NCBI RefSeq assembly: GCF_003814915.1
Contig: NZ_RKQK01000001.1
Coordinates: 354,031 to 418,030, forward strand
From: Pacificibacter maritimus
GTDB taxonomy: Bacteria > Pseudomonadota > Alphaproteobacteria > Rhodobacterales > Rhodobacteraceae
Direction of reading: 5' to 3'
DNA: 64,000 nucleotides
The notes beneath the pieces were generated by a model. That model was not told the DNA's origin. It did no database searches and was given only the letters and a program-made list of their open reading frames with translations. A program made the position numbers and the translations under genes. Below are positions 19,211-28,621 of this stretch, one piece after another (the stretch's first letter is position 1; every line of letters begins with the position of its first letter).

Positions 19211-19935
19211 CCCTAATCGCAACGGACAGTTTGCCCGCGATCGATGAGACTTTGCTCAAAGCTATTGATTGGCGCGATTATGCCAGTGCCAAAGACGACG
19301 GGCATGCGCCCAAAATATTGGTGCTTTATGGATCTTTGCGCGACAGGTCATTTTCACGTTTGGCCGCTGAAGAAGCTGCGCGTTTGCTGCGCTGGTATGG
19401 TTGCGAAGTGAAAATATTTGACCCCCGTGACCTTCCGTTGCCCGATGCCTGCGATCCCGACCACCCCAAAGTGGTTGAATTGCGCGCGCTGGCGGAATGG
19501 TCCGAAGGCATGGTTTGGTCTAGCCCCGAACGCCACGGCGCGATGACTGGTATTTTGAAATCACAAATTGATTGGATTCCTTTGTCGGTGGGCGCTGTGC
19601 GGCCGACGCAGGGCAAAACATTGGCCGTGATGCAGGTCTGTGGAGGGTCGCAAAGTTTTAACGCGGTCAACCAAATGCGCATTTTGGGACGTTGGATGCG
19701 TATGGTCACCATTCCCAATCAGTCGTCCATTGCCAAAGCTTGGTCCGAATTTGATGAGGCAGGGCGGATGAAACCGTCACCCTATCTCATGCGCATCTGC
19801 GATGTGATGGAAGAATTGGTAAAATTCACCTATATGAGCCGCAGTCGTCCCGAATTGACCGATCGCTATTCTGAACGGGTGGAAACGGCCGAAGAGCTTA
19901 TGGGGCGGGTGAATTTGAAACAGGCGGCGGATTAG
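19207..19935 (+). CDS. arsH: NADPH-dependent FMN reductase ArsH
   Basis: Flavodoxin-like FMN reductase of 242 residues, linked to resistance against organoarsenicals (oxidation of trivalent methyl or aryl arsenicals). The FMN phosphate loop is '[20 protein letters not shown]' (about residues 39-58), and the ArsH-specific block '[20 protein letters not shown]' is intact. It overlaps arsC by four bases. Its 3' end overlaps the 3' end of the convergent WYL regulator gene by 38 bp. Confidence 0.94.
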   Translation: MTLIATDSLPAIDETLLKAIDWRDYASAKDDGHAPKILVLYGSLRDRSFSRLAAEEAARLLRWYGCEVKIFDPRDLPLPDACDPDHPKVVELRALAEWSEGMVWSSPERHGAMTGILKSQIDWIPLSVGAVRPTQGKTLAVMQVCGGSQSFNAVNQMRILGRWMRMVTIPNQSSIAKAWSEFDEAGRMKPSPYLMRICDVMEELVKFTYMSRSRPELTDRYSERVETAEELMGRVNLKQAAD

Positions 19936-20635
19936 CGGCACGATCTTGTGGTCCACGGGATCGCAATTCACTCACATAGTCGCGTAACAAGGCGACGCGG
20001 CGGGGGCGAAAACTTTCGCCAGTGGCCGCATAGGATTGGATGCGCGTGACATGAAACATGCGAAACCCTTGGCGGGTTTTGCACCAAGCAAGCAGCATGA
20101 CCGCGAAATCATGATAGGATATCGCAAGCGGATAGATACGCCGATCCGTGATATTTTCGGCTTTGTCTTTATAGGTTATGTCCAGCGCTTCTTCGGCCCA
20201 GATGGCTTCGCGTAGAAAATTCATGTCTATGCTTGGCGTGTCAGGTTTGGTGAAACGATTGACCAAATTCACCGCATGGGCGGCTTGGCGTTGTTGGCGT
20301 TCGGGTAGGGTGGCTAGAATTTTCGTCAATGCATCCGTCGCGGCCGCAGCCAAGGCATTGTCCCCTCTTTGACTGACATCGGACAGCCCCAAGGTGAGCG
20401 CTTCTATTTCGATCTGTGTAAAGGTTTGCGGGGGCAGGGCGATGTCTTCGATCATGGTATAGCCAAGTCCCGCTTCGCCCTCGATGCGCGCGCCAGCGCT
20501 GCGCAGACTGTCGATGTCACGATAGATCGTGCGTTCAGAAACCTCCATAGCCGCGGCCAAACGTGCGGCTGTGACAGGCGGGGTCAATCCGCGGATTAGG
20601 TGTATAAGTCTGAAAAGTCGATCTGATTTGGCCAT
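19898..20635 (-). CDS. YafY-type (HTH-WYL) transcriptional regulator
   Basis: A 245-residue regulator: N-terminal winged helix ('[16 protein letters not shown]', recognition helix in '[20 protein letters not shown]', residues about 18-42), then a WYL ligand-binding domain (about 130-210) in which the WYL-type stretch reads '[20 protein letters not shown]'. The ATG at 20635 is preferred over an upstream in-frame start. It is divergent from a glutathione transferase gene, with a perfect CTGACA/TGTCAG dyad between them. In Alphaproteobacteria such YafY proteins often control an adjacent GST or VOC gene, so the GST is its likely target. Confidence 0.88.
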   Translation of the reverse strand: MAKSDRLFRLIHLIRGLTPPVTAARLAAAMEVSERTIYRDIDSLRSAGARIEGEAGLGYTMIEDIALPPQTFTQIEIEALTLGLSDVSQRGDNALAAAATDALTKILATLPERQQRQAAHAVNLVNRFTKPDTPSIDMNFLREAIWAEEALDITYKDKAENITDRRIYPLAISYHDFAVMLLAWCKTRQGFRMFHVTRIQSYAATGESFRPRRVALLRDYVSELRSRGPQDRAANPPPVSNSPAP

Positions 20636-20656
20636 GGTATTACTTCGCAAAACCTA

Positions 20657-20673
20657 CTGACACATATTGTCAG
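20657..20673 (+). promoter_or_regulatory. palindromic candidate operator of the WYL regulator
   Basis: CTGACA (20657-20662), five bases, TGTCAG (20668-20673): a perfect dyad. A further TGACAG half site follows at 20676-20681. It lies 22 bp upstream of the regulator start and 54 bp upstream of the GST start, in the only shared promoter region. Confidence 0.6.
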
Positions 20674-20727
20674 GATGACAGTGGCATAGAGAGCTCATCG
20701 ATGAAAGAGAATTCGAAAGGACTTACA

Positions 20728-21354
20728 ATGCCCACACTTTACTACAGCCCGCTTTCACGTGCCTCACGCGTTATTTCCCAGCTTTTGATGATTGGAAAAT
20801 TGGATCAGGTCAAAGTCGTCACTGTTGATATTATCAGAGGCGATGGGTCAGGACGCAAAGATCCGAACAATCCACATCCTGAAGGAAAAGTTCCGTTTTT
20901 GATCACAGATGAAGGTGAAACAATCCGCGAAAGTAGTGCCATCATGATGTATCTCGATGAGTTTTTTGGCAGTCCTTTGGGCATCAAACAGGGGGAAAAG
21001 GGCCGCGGCGCGTTTTTGTCTTGGATGGCCTATTCCGGTGGCGTTTTGGAACCCGCGATGGTCACCCATTTTGCTGAGATCAATCATCCGATGGTGAAAA
21101 GTACTTTTCGCAGCATGGCGGAAGTCGGCGAAACTTTGAATGCTACACTAAGTAAGCAACCCTATTTGGTTGGTGATAAATTGACGATCGCCGATATGAT
21201 ACTGGCTTCAGCTTTTTTATGGGCTCCCAATTTGGCACCAGATTTTGAAGCTATTAAAGCTTGGTTACACCGCGTGACTACGGCGCAAGCAGGTCTTGAG
21301 CTCGAAGCTTATGAAGCCAAAGCATTGGAAAGCTTGGCCGAACGCGCGGGATAA
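20728..21354 (+). CDS. glutathione S-transferase family protein
   Basis: A 208-residue cytosolic GST. The N-terminal thioredoxin-like domain (about 1-80) contains 'TLYYSPLSRASRVI', where the first Ser/Tyr are candidates for glutathione activation, the cis-Pro segment 'EGKVPFLI' and the 'IRESSAIMMYLDEFF' glutathione-binding block. The helical domain carries 'YLVGDKLTIADMILAS', the conserved N-capping box. I chose the ATG at 20728 because AAAGGA lies six bases upstream. Control by the divergent WYL regulator is likely. The electrophile it conjugates is unknown. Confidence 0.9.
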   Translation: MPTLYYSPLSRASRVISQLLMIGKLDQVKVVTVDIIRGDGSGRKDPNNPHPEGKVPFLITDEGETIRESSAIMMYLDEFFGSPLGIKQGEKGRGAFLSWMAYSGGVLEPAMVTHFAEINHPMVKSTFRSMAEVGETLNATLSKQPYLVGDKLTIADMILASAFLWAPNLAPDFEAIKAWLHRVTTAQAGLELEAYEAKALESLAERAG

Positions 21355-21406
21355 ACAGCCAGACCAATTCAGAGATTTTAGTGTACTGGCTGTGATTGGC
21401 GATTTA

Positions 21407-21440
21407 GCCCTGCGCCACAGGCGTGGTGCGGGGCCTTTTT
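21407..21440 (+). terminator. strong terminator after the GST gene
   Basis: Twelve-bp stem (21407-21418 with 21423-21434, two G-T pairs) around an AGGC loop, followed by CTTTTT. It ends three bases before the stop of the convergent response regulator gene. Confidence 0.85.
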
Positions 21441-21443
21441 AGA

Positions 21444-22241
21444 TCAATTGTAAGGATCACTCGGTCGTGGGTGTAAGAATGAGGGTCTCGTTGGGCCTGT
21501 CTTTTTTCTATATCTGTGCGTCAAAGGGACGACTTTGGCATTTTGCAGGGCTTTTACTTTACGGTCGTGATGGTCAATATCATCGATAAAGTCGAAGAGG
21601 CGCCCACATGTGTTTTCAATGCACTCGATGGTCTTATCGAATGCTTCGTCATCTTTCTTCACTGCGCTGAGATGGCGAATGTGCCGCAACATATTGTATA
21701 ATAGGGGATTAAATTCTTGAGCGCATTGTGTGGTAAAGGCCTCCAACACCGATTCGATATCCGCGCGAATGGCGTTTTCGGCCAATAGGTTTTTGTGCAA
21801 AGATGCTTTTTGCAAGGCGTTAATCGTGGCGCGCCGGACGGATTCTAAGGAAATATCATCCTTTGAAATAAAGTCACGACAGCCATTGCGCATGGAATTT
21901 ATGACGACGTCAGTGTCGGAATCGCCTGTAACCATGACCATCCCTGCATAGCGATTTTTCGGATCAAACTGGATGATCTTCATGGCTTGCAAGCCATTGC
22001 CATCGGGCATGTGAAAATCAAGAAAGACCAAGTCAAACTTGTTGTGGCGCAGAGCGGCGCTCATGTCTTTTAGGGTTTCGGCCTCACATATTGTGACGCT
22101 AAAATCCAAATTATTGCAGATGCGGCGCAGGCAGGCACGATCAAGCCGTTGATCGTCTACGATAAGTATATTTGCATGCCGCGGGATATCGATCTTTGGC
22201 TGTGTTTCTTCGCCATCTGTGTCGTGAACCCGCATGGTCAT
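21444..22241 (-). CDS. response regulator with a C-terminal helical domain
   Basis: A 265-residue two-component protein. The N-terminal receiver domain (about residues 22-145) is complete: acidic pair 'LIVDDQ', phospho-acceptor Asp in 'LVFLDFHMPDG', Thr in 'MVMVTGDSDTD' and Lys in 'FISKDD'. The C-terminal part (about 165-265) is not a DNA-binding domain. Its helices ('EFNPLLYNMLRHIRHLSAV' and 'ENTCGRLFDFIDDI') loosely recall a dimerisation helix pair of histidine kinases, but without a clear kinase ATPase domain. No kinase lies nearby. It may act by protein contact or as a phospho-relay sink. Output unknown. Confidence 0.8.
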   Translation of the reverse strand: MTMRVHDTDGEETQPKIDIPRHANILIVDDQRLDRACLRRICNNLDFSVTICEAETLKDMSAALRHNKFDLVFLDFHMPDGNGLQAMKIIQFDPKNRYAGMVMVTGDSDTDVVINSMRNGCRDFISKDDISLESVRRATINALQKASLHKNLLAENAIRADIESVLEAFTTQCAQEFNPLLYNMLRHIRHLSAVKKDDEAFDKTIECIENTCGRLFDFIDDIDHHDRKVKALQNAKVVPLTHRYRKKTGPTRPSFLHPRPSDPYN

Positions 22242-22367
22242 CTGCTCCTACCTTGTTTGAGCTGATAAAATCACAAGCCTATGAAAAAACGATCAAGATA
22301 TACGTGGTGACTTAATTTAAATTGTTTGGATCAGTCCAAAGGCGGCATTCCTATACGGACGGTTCCT

Positions 22368-22600
22368 ATGACAGAACGGGCCAAGGATTTTACCGTGAAT
22401 CTATCGCATTTGGACACAGTTGGGGATGGACCCGTCGGGGATGCAGAATTTGCGGCCTACCGCATAGAAAAACAAGCGCGCGGGGAATTCATTCCCCTAA
22501 ACGCTCCCGCAAGTCCCGCTGTCCCGCAAGTCCCGCTGTGCAAGCCGCTGTGTTTGAGGTCAGTCTTAACCTGCATCCCAAGGATGACAGTGTAAGGTAA
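22368..22600 (+). pseudogene. small conserved-looking protein gene broken by a 17-bp tandem duplication
   Basis: From ATG 22368 the frame reads 'MTERAKDFTVNLSHLDTVGD...' and reaches a 17-base unit (CCCGCAAGTCCCGCTGT) present twice in tandem (22506-22522, 22523-22539). Removing one copy gives a clean 71-residue protein ending 'NLHPKDDSVR' at the TAA 22598-22600; with both copies the frame shifts and stops at 22595 after an unrelated tail. The ribosome site is weak. The intact form is small, acidic and soluble, of unknown function. Either a recent mutation or polymorphism in this strain, or a chance frame. Confidence 0.5.
22506..22539 (+). repeat. 17-bp perfect tandem duplication
   Basis: Two identical adjacent copies of a 17-base unit (22506-22522 and 22523-22539). 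Because 17 is not a multiple of three it shifts the reading frame of the surrounding small gene. Confidence 0.95.
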
Positions 22601-22609
22601 TCACTTAAA

Positions 22610-22634
22610 AACCCCGCACTTCAAATGCGAGGCT
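22610..22634 (-). terminator. terminator after rpiB
   Basis: On the minus strand AGCCTCGCA pairs with TGCGGGGTT (two G-T pairs) around a seven-base loop and is followed by a T run. Confidence 0.65.
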
Positions 22635-22664
22635 TTCAATATGTTGCATATAAAGAGGTGCAGC

Positions 22665-23105
22665 CTAGGCTTCGATCATATCCACGCGGGTTGCGTGACG
22701 GCCGCCTTCGAATTCGGCGGAGAGGTAAGCGTCCACAATATCAAGAGCCAGACCTTCGCCGATCACACGCGTGCCCAAAGACAGCATATTGGCGTCATTG
22801 TGTTGACGGATCATGCGGGCAGAAAATGTATCGTGGCAGACACCGCAACGGATGCCTTTGACCTTATTGGCCGCCATCATGATACCTTGGCCCGTTCCAC
22901 AAATGATAATGCCGATCTGACAATCGCCTGAGGCCACGCGCTCTGCTGCGGCTTGGCCGTGATAGGGATAATGGGTGCTTTCTGTCGTGGTGGGACCGAT
23001 ATCTACAGCTTCATATCCCCGTTCGGTGATATGGGCTTTGATGGCGGCACGCAGATCAAGAGCGGAATGATCGCTGGACAAAACGACACGAATTTTATCA
23101 GTCAT
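22665..23105 (-). CDS. rpiB: ribose-5-phosphate isomerase B
   Basis: Interconverts ribose 5-phosphate and ribulose 5-phosphate in the pentose phosphate pathway. The 146 residues match the RpiB/LacAB family. The start 'VVLSSDHSALDLR' is typical, the catalytic cysteine is C69 in 'GIIICGTGQGIMMAANK', and the 'HNDANMLSLGTRVIG' block carries the conserved His and Asn. It precedes trmL on the same strand direction with a 105-bp gap. Confidence 0.95.
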   Translation of the reverse strand: MTDKIRVVLSSDHSALDLRAAIKAHITERGYEAVDIGPTTTESTHYPYHGQAAAERVASGDCQIGIIICGTGQGIMMAANKVKGIRCGVCHDTFSARMIRQHNDANMLSLGTRVIGEGLALDIVDAYLSAEFEGGRHATRVDMIEA

Positions 23106-23210
23106 GAGAGTGGCTTTCTGGTGTTAAGGGGCCAATTAACAATAGTGTGTCGTGATCTACGTTATCTTTGCGCCTGAAACAATGTTTTGTCAGGCCCATC
23201 TGTACAGGGC

Positions 23211-23684
23211 TTACCCTTCAAGTTGAGGGCGCAGCGCTTGGTAAATTACAGCCGTGGCTGTATTGGCAAGATTGAGCGATCTCACAACTTTGTTGCGCAT
23301 GGGCAGATTGAAAATACGATCAGGAACGTCCTTCAAGATATCGTCGGGCAAGCCTTTGGATTCGCAGCCAAAAATCAAATACCCATTGGGGTCATACTCT
23401 GGTTCGTAGAATGTGCCTGCGCCATGTTCTTCGAAATAATACATGGCCTCGCGCGGCGGTTGACGGTCGTCTAGAAAACTTTGCCAGTCGTCATATTCTG
23501 TCAGTTGCACATGTTGCCAATAGGTCGTGCCAGATCTGCGCACGGCTTTTTCGTCTAGCGAAAACCCCAAAGGTTTGATCAAAATCAACTCAAGTCCTAA
23601 GGCCACGCAAGTGCGTCCGATTGCGCCTGTGTTATAAGGAATTTCAGGCGTCACTAAAACGATTTTCATTTGCGGGTCGGACAT
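23211..23684 (-). CDS. trmL: tRNA (cytidine/uridine-2'-O-)-methyltransferase TrmL
   Basis: SPOUT-class methyltransferase that 2'-O-methylates the wobble base of certain tRNA-Leu. The 157 residues match the small TrmL form (SPOUT domain only). Motifs seen are 'PEIPYNTGAIGRTCVALG' near the start, 'FGCESKGLPDDIL' in the middle and 'MRNKVVRSLNLANTATAVIY' forming the trefoil-knot cofactor site. ATG 23684 is supported by GAAAGG upstream; an internal ATG at 23669 is possible. Confidence 0.94.
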   Translation of the reverse strand: MSDPQMKIVLVTPEIPYNTGAIGRTCVALGLELILIKPLGFSLDEKAVRRSGTTYWQHVQLTEYDDWQSFLDDRQPPREAMYYFEEHGAGTFYEPEYDPNGYLIFGCESKGLPDDILKDVPDRIFNLPMRNKVVRSLNLANTATAVIYQALRPQLEG

Positions 23685-23788
23685 GGATGAGGCCTTTCAA
23701 ATGGTCACTGCCTGTGCAAGCAGCTGCGGGGTCGATCTACGGGATTGCAGCCTAGGTGGCAATGGCAGGAGCAGCAGGCCCCAAACAA

Positions 23789-23819
23789 AAAGGCCCCGCC
23801 GTGCAGCAGGGCCTTTCCT
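23789..23819 (-). terminator. terminator after acnA
   Basis: AAAGGCCC (23789-23796) pairs with GGGCCTTT (23809-23816). On the minus strand the hairpin ends in a T run, 20 bp beyond the acnA stop. Confidence 0.85.
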
Positions 23820-23837
23820 AAACGCAACGCGCGAGGG

Positions 23838-26525
23838 TTAAGATTTCGCGAGGTTGCGCAGCACATAGTGCAAAACGCCACCGTTTTCGATGTACTCAAT
23901 CTCGGGCGCTGTATCGATACGGCATTTCACTGTGATATCTTTGGTCTTACCGTCTGCGTAGGTAATTTTCGCAGTCAGCTCTTGCAGCGGAGAAACGCTA
24001 TCAAGGCCAAGGATTGTCACAGTCTCATCGCCCGTGAGCCCCAGAGATTTACGCGTGTCGCCCCCCGTAAATTCGAAAGGAATAACCCCCATACCCACAA
24101 GGTTCGAGCGGTGAATGCGCTCAAAGCTTTGCGCTATAACCGCTTTCACACCCAGCAAAGCCGTGCCTTTAGCAGCCCAGTCACGTGAAGATCCGGCGCC
24201 ATATTGTTCGCCAGCAATGACAACCAATGGTGTGCCAGAGGCTTGGTATGCCATTGACGCGTCATAGATGGACGCCTGTGCGCCATCTGGATCTTTTGTG
24301 TATCCGCCTTCAACACCATCCAGCATTTCATTCTTGATACGGATATTGGCGAAAGTGCCGCGCATCATGATTTCGTGGTTGCCACGGCGCGAGCCGTATG
24401 AGTTGAATTCGCGCACGGGAACGTCATGGTCTAGCAAGAAACGACCCGCAGGTGTGGATTGTGCAAAACTGCCCGCAGGGGAAATGTGGTCAGTTGTGAC
24501 CATATCGCCCAAGATGGCCAAAATTTTCGCGCCTTCAACGTTTTGGATCGTGCCTTTTTTCGGTGCCATGCCTTGGAAGTAAGGCGGGTTTTGAATGTAG
24601 GTGGACTCTGGCGGCCAATCGTATGTTTCGCCACCTGACACTTCAACAGCCTGCCATCTTTCGTCGCCTTTAAAGACGTCGGCGTATTTTTTCAAAAAGG
24701 CTTCTCTTGTCACTGTTTGTTCAACAAGATCAGCAATTTCTTCGTTGGTTGGCCAAATATCTTTCAGGTAAACATCATTGCCGTCTTTATCCGTGCCCAA
24801 AGGCTCAGTCGTCAGGTCGATGTTCATGTCACCAGCCAAAGCATAGGCCACCACGAGGGGCGGGGAGGCAAGGTAATTGGCTCGCACATCAGGGCTGATG
24901 CGCCCCTCAAAGTTGCGGTTGCCCGACAAAACAGCCGTCGCGACAAGATCGCCTTCGGCAATGGCGTCAGAAATTTCGGGCTGGATCGGACCAGAATTCC
25001 CGATACATGTGGTACAGCCGTAGCCCACAAGGTTGAAACCGATTGCATCCAGATCCTCTTGCAGACCTGCGGCTTCCAAATATTCCGTCACAACCTGCGA
25101 TCCAGGCGCCAATGATGTTTTCACCCAAGGCTTTCGGTCCAGACCCAAAGCGCGCGCTTTGCGGGCCACAAGACCAGCGCCGATCATCACGTAAGGGTTT
25201 GATGTATTTGTACAAGATGTGATGGAGGCGATGACAACCTTGCCTGATGACATTGTGTAATCTTCGCCTTTGACAGCGATTTCTTTGCCTTGCTCACGCT
25301 TGAATGTATCTTGCATCTCACCCGAAAATGCCGCCTTAGCAGCAGTCAAAGCAACGTAATCTTGGGGGCGTTTTGGGCCTGAAATTGCAGGAACAATGTC
25401 GCCCATATCCAGTTCAAGAGTGGATGAATAGACAGGGGCGTAATCCGCGTCACGCCAGAAACCGTTTTCTTTGGCATAGGCTTCAACCAAGTCGCAACGA
25501 TCTTCGTCGCGCCCTGTTTGTTTCATGTAACGGATTGTTTCAGAATCGATCGGAAAGAAACCACATGTCGCGCCGTATTCTGGGGCCATATTGGCAATTG
25601 TCGCACGATCCGCCAGTGGCAATTTATCGAGACCTTCGCCGTAGAATTCAACGAATTTGCCAACAACGCCGTGGGCGCGCAGCATTTCAACAACCTTTAA
25701 CACAAGATCAGTGGCTGTTGTGCCTTCGACCATTGCGCCTGTCAGTTTGAAACCCACAACTTCAGGGATCAGCATGGAAATCGGCTGGCCAAGCATTGCA
25801 GCTTCGGCTTCGATACCGCCCACGCCCCAACCAAGAACAGCCAGACCGTTGACCATAGTTGTGTGTGAATCTGTACCAACAAGCGTATCAGGGTAGGCCA
25901 CTTCTTCGCCGTTTTGGTCTGTGTCCGACCAAACCGCCTGCGCGAGGTATTCTAGGTTTACTTGGTGGCAGATCCCTGTGCCCGGTGGCACAACGCGGAA
26001 GTTTTCAAAGGCTGTTTGGCCCCATTTTAGAAACTGGTAGCGTTCCATATTGCGTTCGTATTCGCGGTCCACATTCATTTGAAACGCACGTGGGTTGCCA
26101 AATTCGTCGATCATCACCGAGTGGTCGATCACAAGATCAACGGGCACCAGCGGGTTAATCTTTTTCGCGTCACCGCCCAAAGATTTGATACCGTCGCGCA
26201 TGGCAGCCAAGTCAACAACGGCTGGAACGCCGGTGAAATCCTGCATCAAAACGCGTGCGGGGCGGTAAGCGATTTCGCGGGGGTTTTTGCCGCCTTTGTC
26301 AGCCCATTCAGAAAAGGCTTTGATGTCATCCGTGGAAACAGAAAATCCGCCATCTTCAAAACGCAGAATGTTTTCAAGCACAACTTTCAGCGCTGCTGGC
26401 AATTTGGTGAAATCACCAAGGCCTGCGTCTGTGGCGGCTTGAATGGAATAATAGGCGATTTTTTTGCCGTTCACATCGAGGGTGCGGCGGGTTTTAGCAG
26501 TGTCTTGTCCGACAACAACTGTCAT
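23838..26525 (-). CDS. acnA: aconitate hydratase A
   Basis: TCA-cycle enzyme isomerising citrate and isocitrate with a [4Fe-4S] cluster. The 895 residues match the AcnA/IRP1 type. The three cluster ligands are visible: C438 in '[11 protein letters not shown]', and C504 and C507 in '[12 protein letters not shown]'. The mobile C-terminal swivel domain carries '[17 protein letters not shown]'. A GGAG ribosome site precedes the ATG. It has its own terminator and a 293-bp upstream region shared with the divergent DUF1223 gene. Confidence 0.97.
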   Translation of the reverse strand: MTVVVGQDTAKTRRTLDVNGKKIAYYSIQAATDAGLGDFTKLPAALKVVLENILRFEDGGFSVSTDDIKAFSEWADKGGKNPREIAYRPARVLMQDFTGVPAVVDLAAMRDGIKSLGGDAKKINPLVPVDLVIDHSVMIDEFGNPRAFQMNVDREYERNMERYQFLKWGQTAFENFRVVPPGTGICHQVNLEYLAQAVWSDTDQNGEEVAYPDTLVGTDSHTTMVNGLAVLGWGVGGIEAEAAMLGQPISMLIPEVVGFKLTGAMVEGTTATDLVLKVVEMLRAHGVVGKFVEFYGEGLDKLPLADRATIANMAPEYGATCGFFPIDSETIRYMKQTGRDEDRCDLVEAYAKENGFWRDADYAPVYSSTLELDMGDIVPAISGPKRPQDYVALTAAKAAFSGEMQDTFKREQGKEIAVKGEDYTMSSGKVVIASITSCTNTSNPYVMIGAGLVARKARALGLDRKPWVKTSLAPGSQVVTEYLEAAGLQEDLDAIGFNLVGYGCTTCIGNSGPIQPEISDAIAEGDLVATAVLSGNRNFEGRISPDVRANYLASPPLVVAYALAGDMNIDLTTEPLGTDKDGNDVYLKDIWPTNEEIADLVEQTVTREAFLKKYADVFKGDERWQAVEVSGGETYDWPPESTYIQNPPYFQGMAPKKGTIQNVEGAKILAILGDMVTTDHISPAGSFAQSTPAGRFLLDHDVPVREFNSYGSRRGNHEIMMRGTFANIRIKNEMLDGVEGGYTKDPDGAQASIYDASMAYQASGTPLVVIAGEQYGAGSSRDWAAKGTALLGVKAVIAQSFERIHRSNLVGMGVIPFEFTGGDTRKSLGLTGDETVTILGLDSVSPLQELTAKITYADGKTKDITVKCRIDTAPEIEYIENGGVLHYVLRNLAKS

Positions 26526-26818
26526 GGAGTGGCTCCTTATGTTGCATGTTTAGGATCTTGCTGACTTGGTTTTGACCCATCCTCTCAGTCCAATCAAGGG
26601 GCATTTACAGGTTTTGGTATGCCATTGTACACAATGATCGGAATTACTATTTTTGTCAGGTTTTCAAGCCTTTGATATATATGACATGGGGTATGCGCAC
26701 CGCATTTCAATACCGTTCACGCACAACGTCAGGTTGCTGTAACGCTTTCTCGCGATTGCTTGATTGGCCAGATTAATATCTGCGCGCTATATCTATCCCA
26801 ACCAAATATGGAGCTTTC
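26526..26818. other. divergent intergenic region between acnA and the DUF1223 gene
   Basis: A 293-bp region that must hold both divergent promoters. It is AT-rich around 26640-26700 ('TTTGATATATATGACATG'), a plausible promoter zone. No gene, hairpin or repeat that I could support was seen. Confidence 0.4.
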
Positions 26819-27628
26819 ATGAACCACGGCTTGATCTTAGGCAAACCTATCTCCTTCGGGGCCTCTTTGCGCGCAATCGCGATTGGGGTTGCTTGTGTTA
26901 TGTCCTTCGTGGTCGCCCAAAAGACCGTCGCGCAAGACATCACGATTCCGCAGGTGCAATCTGAAATGCCCGCGGGGCAGTCGCACCCTGTTGTCGTGGA
27001 ATTGTTTACATCGCAAGGCTGTTCATCTTGTCCGCCCGCAGATGCGTTGATTGCTGAAATCGCCAATCGTGATGATATTTTGGCACTGGCTTTGCATGTG
27101 GATTATTGGGATTACATCGGCTGGAAAGATATTTTCGCAGCCCCCGAATACACTCAGCGCCAACGCGATTATGCACGCGCCGCAGGGCACCGCACGATTT
27201 ACACGCCGCAAATGGTGGTCGGTGGTGTGAATCACGTGGTCGGGTACAAGCCGATGAAACTTGCGGATCTGATTGCAGCTCAGGGTGCAAAGGCGAATGA
27301 CGCGCCTGTGGGCCTGAGTGCTGCCCGTGACGGGGGGGCGCTAAGCATCACTTTAACCCCCAACGCGATCATACCTTCGCAGATGAAAGTGCAAGTGGTT
27401 CAATTCATGCCTTTGGAAAAAGTTTCGATCAGAAGCGGTGAAAACAAAGGCAAAACAATAGAATACGCCAATACAGTTACCTCTTGGCGTCATGTGTCAG
27501 ATTGGGATGGAACGGTAAAGCAGACGGTTAATCTGACATCTTTGACCTCTGATCCTGTGGCCGTGATCGTACAAGAACATACTGACGGAGCGCCTGGAAA
27601 GATCGTCGCGGCTTTGCGCATCGATTGA
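26819..27628 (+). CDS. DUF1223 thioredoxin-like exported protein
   Basis: A 269-residue protein with an N-terminal signal or anchor helix (about residues 17-36, ending 'KTVAQD') and a DUF1223 domain. The domain begins with 'VVELFTSQGCSSCPPADALI' (about 58-77), a C-x-x-C site in a thioredoxin-like fold, and continues with 'HVDYWDYIGWKDIF' and 'YTPQMVVGGVNHVVG', both family hallmarks. It is likely periplasmic with a redox-active disulfide; the physiological partner is unknown. GGAG precedes the ATG. Divergent from acnA. Confidence 0.9.
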   Translation: MNHGLILGKPISFGASLRAIAIGVACVMSFVVAQKTVAQDITIPQVQSEMPAGQSHPVVVELFTSQGCSSCPPADALIAEIANRDDILALALHVDYWDYIGWKDIFAAPEYTQRQRDYARAAGHRTIYTPQMVVGGVNHVVGYKPMKLADLIAAQGAKANDAPVGLSAARDGGALSITLTPNAIIPSQMKVQVVQFMPLEKVSIRSGENKGKTIEYANTVTSWRHVSDWDGTVKQTVNLTSLTSDPVAVIVQEHTDGAPGKIVAALRID

Positions 27629-27666
27629 TATTGGGCTGCCCCGCTTTGGGGCGCAAACCCGTGGGA

Positions 27667-28578
27667 TCACTTTTCCTGATCTGCGGCTTGGGTTTCAGCT
27701 TTCCAGCGGCGGTGGACCCAAAAATACTGATCCATATGAGCACGTATTTGGCGCTCTAAAGAATCGTTTAAAGCTTGGGTCATATCTAGGGCATTCGTAT
27801 GTGCGATCGGGGGCTCGACGACCAACTCGTAATGCCCGTAATCATCAAGTCTTATGCCATAGACTGGCACCAAAGCCAGATTATGCTTCAACGCTAAATC
27901 GGCAGCCGATGTCGCGGTCGCAGCACGTTTTCCAAAAAACTGTAAATGTGGTGCCCCATACCTGTGCACATCAATCAACATCCCCAACATGCCCCCAGAC
28001 TTCAAGAAACGCACCATTTGAACCAAGCTTTTGCGGTCTTTGGTGGGAATGATAGGTGTTGAGATCGCGCCAATTGTTTTTCGGTAATAGGGGTCGAAAA
28101 ATGGATTGGTGAAGGGCTTGTACAATGCGCCGACATTAAAACCACGTTCCGACAAAACAGCGCGTGGCACATCATAATTGCCAAAATGCCCCGATACCAA
28201 AATAACCCCTTGGCCGGCATTCATCGCGGCCTCAAGCGCGTCCATACCGCCGCCAGTGATTTTGGCCTGTTTGGCGCGGGCCTTGAATGCGGGACCAGAA
28301 TAGACTTCGGCCAAGGTTTTGCCTGCACTCTCAGGCACGCGGCGCATCAGGCGTTGGACTTCAGATTTTGGTAAATCGGGGCAGACCAATTCCAAATTAT
28401 CTTTGACCCGCTGACCGTAACCCGCAAGGGGCGATAGGATGCGTGCGGTAAAAAAGCCAATAAGTTTCAAACGAATGTGAAAGGGCAATACCTTCATCGA
28501 CCCTAAAAGCGCTTTTAGAACAAGGCTTTGCAAATAGTCTGACAGGCTTCCTGTGATGGCGCCACGTTTGATTTGCAT
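27667..28578 (-). CDS. lysophospholipid / lipid A acyltransferase family protein (LpxL-like)
   Basis: A 303-residue member of the LpxL/HtrB acyltransferase family, which adds a late acyl chain to lipid A or a related lipid at the inner membrane. The catalytic H-x(4)-D motif is 'GHFGNYDVP', and a conserved downstream block 'FGKRAATATSAADLALK' is present, with a membrane-proximal N-terminal hydrophobic segment. I chose ATG 28578, which leaves a 43-bp gap after the DMT exporter gene; a longer start would overlap that gene. The exact acyl acceptor cannot be told. Confidence 0.88.
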   Translation of the reverse strand: MQIKRGAITGSLSDYLQSLVLKALLGSMKVLPFHIRLKLIGFFTARILSPLAGYGQRVKDNLELVCPDLPKSEVQRLMRRVPESAGKTLAEVYSGPAFKARAKQAKITGGGMDALEAAMNAGQGVILVSGHFGNYDVPRAVLSERGFNVGALYKPFTNPFFDPYYRKTIGAISTPIIPTKDRKSLVQMVRFLKSGGMLGMLIDVHRYGAPHLQFFGKRAATATSAADLALKHNLALVPVYGIRLDDYGHYELVVEPPIAHTNALDMTQALNDSLERQIRAHMDQYFWVHRRWKAETQAADQEK

Positions 28579-28621
28579 ATTTAGCCCTATGTTTATGGTC
28601 GTGCTGCGATCACACCCGTTT

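Noticed and set aside
27629..27666. GCCCC/GGGGC hairpin between the DUF1223 gene and the acyltransferase gene
   Set aside because: The stem is only five pairs and has no T run on either strand, so I do not call a terminator.
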